Origin: Borborobacter arsenicus
Lineage (GTDB): Bacteria; Pseudomonadota; Alphaproteobacteria; Rhizobiales; Rhizobiaceae
Direction: 5' to 3'
DNA: 50,843 nt
Assembly (NCBI RefSeq): GCF_003934165.1
Contig: NZ_ML133514.1
Span: forward strand, 281-51,123
Made by a program: the position numbers and the translations under genes. The notes under the pieces are model-generated. The model was not told the DNA's origin and searched no databases. It saw only the letters and a program-made list of their open reading frames with translations. Below, piece by piece: positions 41,313 through 49,209 of the stretch; position 1 is the first letter of the stretch, and every line of letters begins with the position of its first letter.

Positions 41313-43700
41313 ATGGACGCTGATCGCAGCAAGCAGCTCAAGGCTATCGAAAAGCAGGTCCTCTGGCTTGCCTGCTGGATGATCCACAACGCCAATGCGC
41401 TGCGGGAAAAAGGCGAAGTGAAGGTGGGTGGGCATCAGGCCTCGTCGGCTTCGATGGTGTCGATCATGACGGCACTTTATTTTCATGCGCTGCGAGCCGA
41501 GGACCGGGTAGCGGTGAAGCCGCATGCTTCGCCCGTTTTCCACGCCATACAATATCTGATGGAAAACCAGACGCGCGAGAAGCTGGAGAATTTTCGTGGA
41601 TATGGCGGTGCGCAATCCTATCCAAGCCGCACGAAGGATGTCGACGATGTGGATTTCTCCACCGGCTCGGTGGGTCTTGGCGTGGCGATAACCGCGTTCG
41701 CTTCCATCATGCAGGACTATCTGGCGGCGAAGAAATGGGGCGACGATATCCCTATGGGTCGCATGGTGGCGCTTGTCGGCGATGCCGAGCTTGACGAGGG
41801 CAATATCTATGAATGCCTTCAGGAGGGCTGGAAGCATGACCTGCGCAACACCTGGTGGGTCATCGACTATAATCGCCAGAGCCTCGACGGCGTGGTGCGC
41901 GAAGGCCTGTGGCAGCGCATCGAGGCGGTGTTTCGCGCCTTCGGCTGGGATGTCGTGGTTCTCAAATATGGCGCATTGCAAAGAGCAGCCTTCGAGGAGC
42001 CCGGTGGTGAAAAGCTGCGCGAATGGATCGACCGGTGCCCCAACCAGCTCTATTCGGCACTGACCTTCCAGGGCGGGGAGGCATGGCGCAAGCGGCTCAT
42101 GGACGAGATCGGCGATCAGGGTGATGTCAGCGCGCTGCTGACGCACCGCACCGATGAGGAGCTTTCAGCCCTGATGAACAATCTCGGCGGCCACTGCGTG
42201 GAGAGCCTGGCCGAGGCTTTTGACGCGGTGGACCATGACCGGCCGACGGTTTTCCTGGCCTATACGATCAAGGGATGGGGTACGCCGCTGGCCGGCCACA
42301 AGGACAACCATGCCGGTCTGATGACCGTGCAGCAGATGGCACAGTTCCAGGCAGCCATGGGCGTTGCCGAAGGTGGCGAATGGGAGCCGTTCTCGACCTG
42401 TGCCGGGGATGTCCTCGAGTTGCGCGACTTCCTCGCCGCCGTTCCCTTTTTCGAAAAGGGACGTCGCCGGTTCGCGGCAGCAAAGGTCCCGACGCCGGGC
42501 CCTGTTTTCCTCGATGATAAGGTGTTGTCCACCCAGACAGGCTTCGGCAAGATCCTCGATAGTCTGGCAAAAAGCGACCGTGAGATCGCCGACCGCATCG
42601 TGACCACCGCGCCGGACGTGACCGTATCCACCAATCTGGGGCCGTGGGTCAACCGGCGCGGTCTGTTTGCCCGCGATATCCAGGCCGACACGTTTCGCGA
42701 CGAGCGCGTACCCTCGGCCCAGAAATGGCGGTTTTCGCCGGAAGGCCAGCATATCGAACTCGGCATTGCCGAGATGAACCTGTTTCTGCTGCTGGGTGCG
42801 GCCGGCTTGTCGCACTCGCTGTTCGGGCAACGCGTGCTGCCGATCGGCACCGTCTATGATCCGTTCATCGCGCGCGGTCTCGATGCGCTCAATTATGCCT
42901 GCTATCAGGATGCACGCTTCATGATTGTCGGTACGCCTTCGGGCGTCACGCTTGCGCCAGAGGGCGGGGCGCACCAGTCGATCGGCTCGCAACTCATCGG
43001 CATCAGCCAGGACGGATTGGCGAGCTTCGAGCCGGCGTTCCTCGACGAGCTTTCCGTCATCATGGATTGGGCTTTCGACTACATGCAGCGTGATGGCGAA
43101 GGCGACCCTGATGAGCGCACCTGGCTGCGCGATGAAACGGGTGGTTCGGTCTATCTGCGACTGTCGACGCGGCCGCTGGAGCAGCCGATGCGCCGCAGCG
43201 ACGACCATTTCCGCCGCGGTGTCATCGACGGCGCCTACTGGCTGCGACGCCCGGGTCCCAATGCGGATGTCATTCTGGCCTATCAGGGTACCGTTGCCCC
43301 GGAGGTCATCGATGCTGCCGGGCGCCTGGGCGAGGATCGCCGCGACATCGGCGTCCTTGCCATAACATCGGCGGATCGGCTGAATGCAGGCTGGACCGCC
43401 GCGCAGCGCGCACGCAAGCGGGGCCACAAGAAGGCTGCCGGACATATCGAGACCCTGCTGGCTGATTTGCCGCGCCACTGCGCTATCGTTACCGTCACCG
43501 ATGGCCATCCAGCGACCCTTGCGTGGCTGGGAGGCGTCGCCGGTCACCGGACAATACCGCTAGGCGTGGAACATTTCGGCCAGACCGGATCTATCGCTGA
43601 CCTTTACCGGCATTACGGGATCGACGCAGCCAGCATTGTGCGGACGGTCTCAGGTCTCACTTCAGGCAGGCCGGTCAGTACTTTGGCTATGTCGCAATAG
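41313..43700 (+). CDS. AceE-like homodimeric 2-oxoacid dehydrogenase E1 (transketolase superfamily)
   Basis: 795 residues, shorter than the about 887 of E. coli AceE but collinear with it: KVGGHQASSASMVSIMTALY (AceE GGHMASF region), the ThDP/Mg motif GDAELDEGNIYE...DYNRQSLDG, TIKGWGTPLAGHKDNHAG, and a C-terminal EHFGQTGSIADLYRHYGID. The absence of E2 and E3 genes nearby suggests it uses a housekeeping E2/E3 or acts alone. Pseudomonas putida mdeB, an AceE homologue next to methionine gamma-lyase, is a known precedent for an E1 dedicated to the 2-oxo acid from sulfur amino-acid cleavage. Candidate substrates here are pyruvate or 2-oxobutyrate. GGAG precedes the ATG at 41313. Confidence 0.85.
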   Translation: MDADRSKQLKAIEKQVLWLACWMIHNANALREKGEVKVGGHQASSASMVSIMTALYFHALRAEDRVAVKPHASPVFHAIQYLMENQTREKLENFRGYGGAQSYPSRTKDVDDVDFSTGSVGLGVAITAFASIMQDYLAAKKWGDDIPMGRMVALVGDAELDEGNIYECLQEGWKHDLRNTWWVIDYNRQSLDGVVREGLWQRIEAVFRAFGWDVVVLKYGALQRAAFEEPGGEKLREWIDRCPNQLYSALTFQGGEAWRKRLMDEIGDQGDVSALLTHRTDEELSALMNNLGGHCVESLAEAFDAVDHDRPTVFLAYTIKGWGTPLAGHKDNHAGLMTVQQMAQFQAAMGVAEGGEWEPFSTCAGDVLELRDFLAAVPFFEKGRRRFAAAKVPTPGPVFLDDKVLSTQTGFGKILDSLAKSDREIADRIVTTAPDVTVSTNLGPWVNRRGLFARDIQADTFRDERVPSAQKWRFSPEGQHIELGIAEMNLFLLLGAAGLSHSLFGQRVLPIGTVYDPFIARGLDALNYACYQDARFMIVGTPSGVTLAPEGGAHQSIGSQLIGISQDGLASFEPAFLDELSVIMDWAFDYMQRDGEGDPDERTWLRDETGGSVYLRLSTRPLEQPMRRSDDHFRRGVIDGAYWLRRPGPNADVILAYQGTVAPEVIDAAGRLGEDRRDIGVLAITSADRLNAGWTAAQRARKRGHKKAAGHIETLLADLPRHCAIVTVTDGHPATLAWLGGVAGHRTIPLGVEHFGQTGSIADLYRHYGIDAASIVRTVSGLTSGRPVSTLAMSQ

Positions 43701-43714
43701 CGCTTCAGCATCTG

Positions 43715-44085
43715 GGTGATGAGCGGATCCATCCGATCCAGCGCTTCATGGCAGGCCAGCCGAGCTTGTCGGGATGGCCGACATAGACGCCCGCTTCGAT
43801 CAGCGCGCGTACAGTCTCAACATGGCCGCGTTCGGAGGCAGGTATGAGGGCAGTGCCCCCCGTAACGGTTCATACTTTTTGAGATCGGCACCACCCCTCA
43901 GTGTCATCTTCAGGATTTCAAGGTGCCCGCGTGCGCCTGCAAAGATAGGGCTATTCCCGATATTATCCTTGGCATTGACGTCGGCTCCGGCCTGGATCCT
44001 GTTGCCATGGGTAGCAACTAGAATCGCAGTCGCTCCACTGCCGCAAGTTCGCCCAATGCCGTCATCCTGGCCCTTGTCAGAACGG
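43715..44085 (-). pseudogene. Ankyrin-repeat protein remnant
   Basis: Reading the minus strand gives successive ankyrin pieces: ATAILVATHGNRI, AGADVNAKDNIGN, FAGARGHLEILKM, GGADLK, then in another frame GGTALIPASERGHVETVRAL and DKLGW. Compared with an intact ankyrin protein, a helix is deleted in frame after HGNRI, an extra A lies in the T/A run 43876-43880, and an extra G in the C/G run 43856-43861. Both ends are missing. It lies between the E1 gene and the toxin-antitoxin pair. Boundaries are approximate. Confidence 0.75.
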
Positions 44086-44099
44086 GCTTCATTCTATAT

Positions 44100-44116
44100 A
44101 TGACCACTTTAGTCAT
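44100..44116. promoter_or_regulatory. Inverted repeat in the toxin-antitoxin promoter
   Basis: ATGAC-CACTTTA-GTCAT, a 5-base inverted repeat ending 15 bases before the antitoxin start, next to a TATATA sequence that could serve as the -10 element. Position fits autorepression by the antitoxin/toxin complex, as is usual for Phd-type systems. Confidence 0.5.
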
Positions 44117-44131
44117 TGGGAGTTTCCAGCG

Positions 44132-44383
44132 ATGAAAGAAGCTCAGCTCAAAGATGTAAAAGCGACTTTCTCCCATGTCATCGACAAAGCCGTCGCGGGA
44201 GAGCCGACGGTCGTAACTCGTCATGGAAAAAGAGAAGCCGTCGTCATCGGATATGCAGACTATGAACGTCTATCTCGAGTGCCATCACTCGGTTGGCTAT
44301 TGACGAATTCACCACTGGAAGACGGCGATCTGCCTGCGCGAAGCCGAAAGCCTGCGCGTGCCCTTCGTGATCCGGCATTTTAA
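44132..44383 (+). CDS. Phd/YefM-type antitoxin
   Basis: 83 residues. The N-terminal Phd fold is clear: LKDVKATFSHVIDKAVAGEP, then TVVTRHGKREAVVIGYADYERL. The C-terminus (DLPARSRKPARALRDPAF) is the disordered toxin-binding tail. It neutralises the adjacent PIN toxin and represses the pair's promoter through the inverted repeat upstream. The toxin gene starts three bases after its stop. Confidence 0.92.
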   Translation: MKEAQLKDVKATFSHVIDKAVAGEPTVVTRHGKREAVVIGYADYERLSRVPSLGWLLTNSPLEDGDLPARSRKPARALRDPAF

Positions 44384-44385
44384 CA

Positions 44386-44829
44386 TTGTATCTTCTTGAT
44401 ACGAATGTCGTGAGCATGCTTGCGCCTTCAAAACGTCGGACACCGGCTGATGAGGAATTGGCAGCGTGGATCATAGAGAGGTCATCCGATCTATGGCTGT
44501 CGGTAATCACCGCGGCTGAAATCGAGGATGGGATTGCGAACGCCAAGCGGATGGGTGCGACCAGGAAAGCGGCCGCACTCTCGGAGTGGTGGGGAGAAAT
44601 CCGTCATTACTACGGGAGCCGCATCTTGTCGCTCGATCTCGAAACGGCGACCATCACCGGGCAATTGATGACGACCGCGCGGGCGGCAGGCATCTCACCA
44701 GGTTTCGAAGATATCGCTATTGCGGCCACGGGCCGTCAGCATGATTTGATCGTGCTCACAGAAAATGAAAAAGATTTCCAACCGTTGGGCATAACGTACC
44801 AAAATCCTTTTGCTGGTTTGCCCGGGTAG
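44386..44829 (+). CDS. vapC: VapC-type PIN-domain toxin
   Basis: 147 residues, starting at a TTG codon three bases after the antitoxin stop (TTG TAT CTT CTT GAT). PIN-domain acidic residues are in place: Asp5 in YLLDTNVVS, Glu45 in ITAAEIEDG, Asp109 in FEDIAIAAT and a late Asp130 in ENEKDF. The family are Mg-dependent ribonucleases that cut tRNA or rRNA when freed from the antitoxin. The weak start codon and adjacency keep the toxin level below that of the antitoxin. Confidence 0.92.
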   Translation: MYLLDTNVVSMLAPSKRRTPADEELAAWIIERSSDLWLSVITAAEIEDGIANAKRMGATRKAAALSEWWGEIRHYYGSRILSLDLETATITGQLMTTARAAGISPGFEDIAIAATGRQHDLIVLTENEKDFQPLGITYQNPFAGLPG

Positions 44830-44852
44830 GCTGACGAATGGAGCGCCGTCCG

Positions 44853-44888
44853 GCAGCGGCGGGTTCGATTTGCCGCCGCCGCCGCTGC
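44853..44888. terminator. Hairpin after vapC
   Basis: GCAGCGGCGG (44853-44862) and CCGCCGCTGC (44879-44888) form a perfect 10-base-pair stem with a 16-base loop, 23 bases after the toxin stop codon. The loop contains more CCG units, allowing register shifts. No T run follows. It is the only terminator-like structure before the kinase gene. Confidence 0.5.
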
Positions 44889-45049
44889 GCTACTCGGTTG
44901 AATTAAGTCCAACTCGATCGCTTTCAAAAAGACCGCCCATGGGTTGGCCCTATATCGTCGTGAAAGCATCCGGCACCCGGACGCAATCGCCGCATTTCCG
45001 TGACAACGCTACGAAGTCTTTAGGGAAAGGATAGATTTACCCCGTATCC

Positions 45050-47518
45050 ATGGCGCAAACGGAGGTCAAAAGCGGCATGATGTCGGTCTGGCAGTCACTT
45101 CTGGCGAATCTTGCCCTTGTTTCGATTCTCCTGGTTGCCTGGGATCTACTCTCGGATGCCACCGGACGCTTGTCGAAGCGAATGCAGTCGCTGCTGCTGG
45201 GCCTGGTGATGGGTATCGGCGCAGTCACGTCGATGGCAATCGCGCGCCCAATCGTTTCCGGCTTCATCCTAGATCTGCGTTCTGCCTTCATAGCGGCCGC
45301 TGCCTTCTTCGGGGGAGTTCCGGCAATGGTGGTGGCTACGACGGGAGCCATAGTATATCGGCTTTACATCGGCGGGGAGGGCGCGGTCCCCGGTTCCGCG
45401 GGCATTCTTGTGGCCGCCATCGTCGGACTTGTCTGTCACGGTATCGTGCGGGCGCGCCAGAGGACGATGCTGGATATTTTCGGCTTCGGGGTTGCCGTTG
45501 CATTGGGGACTATCGGCAGCCTGCTGGCGTTTCCTTCCTTGGCAAGGGCCGGTTTCCTACAACAAGCCGCATTACCGCTAACATTATTTGGTTTCCTCAG
45601 TTCAATCGTCGTTGGAGTGCTTCTGGATCGGCAATTGCGCCGGCGTGAACTGTCGGAAGCCAATATGATCTACAGCGCGATGGTACTGGAGCTACCCGAC
45701 TGCCTGAACGTCAAGGATCTTGAAGGTAGATTCATTGCCGCGAACCCGGCAACGGCTGCATTGATGCGCGCGGGATCGGTCGAGAACCTCATTGGCAAGA
45801 CCGATTTCGACTTCTACCCCCGAGACGTGGCGGAACGGTTCAGGGAAGACGAGTTGGCAATGATTCGCAGCGGGGAGACCTTGCGGATCGACCAGCCGAC
45901 GCTGCTTGCCGACGGCCGGCAAGGTTGGCTTTCCTCACTGAAGGCGCCTTTCAGGGACGAAAGCAATCAGATCGTCGGCGTGATAACGCACAATCGGGAT
46001 GTGACCGAGCAGAAGCGGAACGCGCAACTCAAGAACGAGTTTATTTCCACGGTCAGCCACGAGTTGCGCACACCTCTGACCTCCATCCGGGGCTCGCTGG
46101 GGCTGATTGCGGCCGGCGTGGCCGGCGACCTGCCGCCCAAGGCAGCGAACCTGGTGAAGATCGCCCATGCCAATAGTGAGAGGCTCGTTCATCTCATAAA
46201 CGACATCCTCGACATGGAAAGCATCGAGTCGGGCAAGATGACCTTCGAGATCGCGCGCATGCCGATCCGGCCCGTTTTGGAGCAGGCCATCGCCGGCAGC
46301 GCGAATTACATGACCGAGCGGCAGGTGAGGATTGTCCTGGTGGACGATGCACCGCGCGCCGAGTCCGCAATCGATCCGGACCGCCTGCACCAGGTCCTGG
46401 CAAATCTTCTTTCCAACGCCATCAAATACTCGCCGGCGGGCGAAACCGTCACCTTGAAGGTCCAGCGTCAGGCCGGCGGGATGCTACGGATATCGGTGGT
46501 CGATCGCGGCAGCGGCATACCCGAAGCCTTCCGCAACCGTATCTTCGGGAAGTTCGAACAGGCGGATGCGTCGAATACACGCGAGAAAGGCGGCACCGGT
46601 CTTGGGCTTAGCATCGCCAAAAGCATTGTCGAGAGGCTCGGCGGCACGATTTCATTCGAAAGCAAGGAAGGCACCGGCACGTCGTTTCACATGGACCTGC
46701 CCGAAGCTCTTAGGAAGGAGCCGCCACAGCAGGTTGGGATTGAGGAGCAAGAGGTAACGGCTGATCGGCGCATGCGCGTCCTGATCGTCGAGGATGAGCC
46801 CGATGTTTCTACGGTGATAGCGGCACTTCTCGATGCGGAGGGCTTTTCGAGCGACGTGGCACCTGATGTCACTTCGGCAAAGGCCTTGCTGCAATCACGC
46901 GACTACGAGGCGCTGACCCTAGACATAAAGCTGGCGGGGGAATCCGGCATCAAGCTCTTCCGCGACATTCGTGATTCACCAGCTAACCGGGACATTTCAA
47001 TCATCGTGATTTCCGCTGTTGCCGACGAGGCAAGGCGTGTGCTCAACGGGTCGGCTGTTGGCATCATCGACTGGCTGGAAAAGCCCGTCGATCCGGAGCG
47101 GCTCCACACGGCGCTTGGCAAGATCGTTGCGCGCAAAGTTGACCGGAAACCCAGGATACTTCACGTCGAAGACGACGAGGGCATCCTGGCGGTGATGTCG
47201 GAGGGGCTGGGATCGGATGTAGCGATCACTTACGCGCGGACGCTAAAGGAAGCGAAGCAGGAGATTTCCAGCCAGCATTTCGATCTCCTGATCCTCGATA
47301 TCACGCTCCCGGACGGATCCGGCCTCGATCTGCTGTCGGAGTTGCCGCTTGAAACGGGAGTGATCGTCTTCTCGGCTGCCGAATTCGACCAGACGCTAAG
47401 CGATCGCGTCATGAGTGTTATGACGAAAACCAAAGTATCGGAACTGGACGTGGCCAGGTTGGTCGCAAGCTTTCTGCCGCGCGTCTGCAACAGGGCGCAT
47501 ACGAGCCACTCGGACTAA
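45050..47518 (+). CDS. Hybrid sensor histidine kinase with LytS-like membrane domain, PAS and two receiver domains
   Basis: 822 residues. Residues 15-195 are membrane segments of the 5TMR-LYT type (FILDLRSAF, VATTGAIVYRLYIGGEGAVPGSAG). A PAS domain follows at about 205-320 (LPDCLNVKDLEGRFIAANPA, then VITHNRDVTEQ). The phosphoacceptor is His337 in ISTVSHELRTPLTSIRG, with the kinase N-box NLLSNAIKYSPAG and GTGLGLSIAKS. Two C-terminal receiver domains start at MRVLIVEDEPDV and RILHVEDDEG. It senses a membrane or small-molecule signal and probably passes phosphate to its own receivers and to the single-domain regulators downstream. Confidence 0.93.
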   Translation: MAQTEVKSGMMSVWQSLLANLALVSILLVAWDLLSDATGRLSKRMQSLLLGLVMGIGAVTSMAIARPIVSGFILDLRSAFIAAAAFFGGVPAMVVATTGAIVYRLYIGGEGAVPGSAGILVAAIVGLVCHGIVRARQRTMLDIFGFGVAVALGTIGSLLAFPSLARAGFLQQAALPLTLFGFLSSIVVGVLLDRQLRRRELSEANMIYSAMVLELPDCLNVKDLEGRFIAANPATAALMRAGSVENLIGKTDFDFYPRDVAERFREDELAMIRSGETLRIDQPTLLADGRQGWLSSLKAPFRDESNQIVGVITHNRDVTEQKRNAQLKNEFISTVSHELRTPLTSIRGSLGLIAAGVAGDLPPKAANLVKIAHANSERLVHLINDILDMESIESGKMTFEIARMPIRPVLEQAIAGSANYMTERQVRIVLVDDAPRAESAIDPDRLHQVLANLLSNAIKYSPAGETVTLKVQRQAGGMLRISVVDRGSGIPEAFRNRIFGKFEQADASNTREKGGTGLGLSIAKSIVERLGGTISFESKEGTGTSFHMDLPEALRKEPPQQVGIEEQEVTADRRMRVLIVEDEPDVSTVIAALLDAEGFSSDVAPDVTSAKALLQSRDYEALTLDIKLAGESGIKLFRDIRDSPANRDISIIVISAVADEARRVLNGSAVGIIDWLEKPVDPERLHTALGKIVARKVDRKPRILHVEDDEGILAVMSEGLGSDVAITYARTLKEAKQEISSQHFDLLILDITLPDGSGLDLLSELPLETGVIVFSAAEFDQTLSDRVMSVMTKTKVSELDVARLVASFLPRVCNRAHTSHSD

Positions 47519-47526
47519 GGGTGAAG

Positions 47527-47922
47527 ATGATGGCGGCGAAGATCCTCTATGTGGATGATGAGGACGACATCCGGGAAATCGCGAAGATGTCGCTTGAACT
47601 GGAATCGAGGTTTAGCATACGCACCTGCTCGTCAGGTGCAACGGCCTTGGAGGAGGCGGCCGAGTGGCAGCCCGACCTCATCCTTCTTGATGTGATGATG
47701 CCGGAGATGGACGGACCGGAAACGTTGCGGCGGTTGGCCGAAGCGTCCCATACATCATCCATTCCAGTCGTGTTCATCACAGCGCGCACGCAGACACACG
47801 AGGTGGAGCGCTACCTTGCGATGGGGGCGGTCGGTATCATCGCCAAGCCCTTCGATCCAATGACGCTTGCCGGAGACGTAAGAAAGTTGCTCGAAGCGCA
47901 TCAGCGAGAACGGCCAGGCTGA
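47527..47922 (+). CDS. Single-domain response regulator
   Basis: About 131 residues from the ATG at 47527 (AAGGGTGA upstream; ATG 47530 and GTG 47521 are alternatives). Receiver fold: acidic pocket ILYVDDEDDIR, the phosphorylated Asp in LILLDVMMPEMDG, and the conserved Lys in IIAKPFD. No output domain, so it acts through protein contacts or as a phosphate carrier. It begins eight bases after the kinase stop and is probably a partner of it. Confidence 0.92.
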   Translation: MMAAKILYVDDEDDIREIAKMSLELESRFSIRTCSSGATALEEAAEWQPDLILLDVMMPEMDGPETLRRLAEASHTSSIPVVFITARTQTHEVERYLAMGAVGIIAKPFDPMTLAGDVRKLLEAHQRERPG

Positions 47923-47924
47923 TA

Positions 47925-48830
47925 GTGCGGGCGCAGCCGATGCAGGCGCAAGGCGTGGGGAGCTGGATCTGGGACCTGCGGCCATGGCTGGGCCAGCCCG
48001 AGCAGCTTATAACCCGCGCACGACAGCACGGCGTCGGCTCCCTTCTTCTTCAATTGCCCATCGAAGGTGGCGAAATTGCCGACCTGGCGAAAGTGCAACG
48101 CCTTATCGACGTCCTCGCCGCCGCCGGCATTGTGGTACGCGCCGTGGAGGGTGACCCCGAGATGGCCAGCGCAGAAGGCCGAGCCAATGCGCTGGAGCGC
48201 GCTCGCATAATTCGCCGTTTCCGGCAAGCGGGCGCCGGATTGCATTCCGTCCAATATGATATCGAGCCGTATTTGATGGCGGGCCACAAGCATGATCCGG
48301 CTGCTGCCTGGCGGGAATGGACAAAGACGATCGGGCAATTGGCGGCGTGCCTCGGCGCCAAGGTTTCGGTGGCGGTGCCGTTCCGGATGCTGGACGACCT
48401 CTTCGGCGAGGGGGCACTGCTCAAAGCAGCGGGTTCGATCTCCGACATCGTCGTGATGGCTTACCGCACCGACATGGACCAGGTGGAGTAGATCGCGCGA
48501 CATTGGCTGGAGTGGGGTGCGAAGCAGGGCCTTCCGGTTGCCGTTGCCTTGGAAAACGGCCCGTTGCATACGCGGCCGCTCGTAACGGTAAACCCGGTTG
48601 CGGACACCTGTACCAAGCCGACATACTCGGCTAGTGAAGTCGAAGTGGATCCCTCACGAATCAGCTTTTTAGGAAACCGCGAGGCGATTGAGGCGGCACA
48701 AGTGAGACTTGAAAGAAATTTGGGCGCATGGGCCGCTTTTGGTGGGGTGTTGGTCCATGAACTGATCACTCCGGGGGGGCCAATTACATCGAAGGGTGTG
48801 AACCGGAGCGGAACTGGTGGACGGAGTTAA
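47925..48830 (+). pseudogene. TIM-barrel-like protein of unknown function, interrupted by an in-frame TAG
   Basis: One open frame starting at a GTG at 47925 (or ATG 47940) is broken by TAG at 48489-48491 and continues in the same frame to 48830. Changing the codon to TGG would read DQVE-W-IARHWLEWGAKQG, so a nonsense mutation of a Trp codon is likely. Before the stop are alternating strand/helix elements (GSWIWDLRPW, GIVVRAVEGDPE, VQYDIEPYLM, KVSVAVPFRML, DIVVMAYRTDM), with acidic residues after strands as in glycoside-hydrolase-like barrels; after it, LPVAVALENGP and FGGVLVHEL look like the last strands. I do not recognise the family. Two-component genes flank it and the next gene's start overlaps its end. 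Confidence 0.65.
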
Positions 48831-49209
48831 AGCTAAAGTTCTGATTTGCGATGACGATGACCTGCTGCTGGAACTGATGGAATTCAGGCTGCGGGCCAAA
48901 GGCTACGAAGTGGTCAGAGCGATAGATGGGGCGGAGGCGCTTTCCAAGGCAGAAACGGAGACGCCGGATATTGTCGTGCTCGATGCGATGATGCCGAAGT
49001 CGGATGGCTTCGAGGTACTCACCCACATCAAGAACGACCCGGTCTTGGCAGAAACCCCTGTCATCATGCTGACGGCCCGAAAATCCGAGAGGGATATTGT
49101 TTCGGCTCTTGAGAAGGGCGCGGACGACTATCTTGTGAAGCCATTTATCCCTGAGGAGCTTTTGGCCAGGCTTGGCCGCTTGATCGCACGCAAAAACGGA
49201 AAGCGGTGA
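48817..49209 (+). CDS. Single-domain response regulator (second)
   Basis: 130 residues from a GTG at 48817 (GGAG 8 bases upstream), overlapping the end of the preceding frame by 14 bases. Acidic pocket ICDDDDLLLE, phosphorylated Asp in IVVLDAMMPKSDG, Lys in YLVKPFIPEELLARL, as in OmpR-class receivers but without a DNA-binding domain. Shared operon position suggests it is another phosphorylation target of the hybrid kinase. Its stop overlaps the next start (TGATG). Confidence 0.92.
   Translation: MDGVKAKVLICDDDDLLLELMEFRLRAKGYEVVRAIDGAEALSKAETETPDIVVLDAMMPKSDGFEVLTHIKNDPVLAETPVIMLTARKSERDIVSALEKGADDYLVKPFIPEELLARLGRLIARKNGKR

Noticed and set aside
42165-43547. 460-codon minus-strand open frame opposite the E1 gene
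   Set aside because: Same shadow effect; the plus strand carries an intact ThDP enzyme.
44853-44888. Possible tRNA 3' half (GGGTTCGATT within a GC stem)
   Set aside because: No acceptor stem, anticodon arm or D-arm can be fitted around it; a simple hairpin explains the bases.
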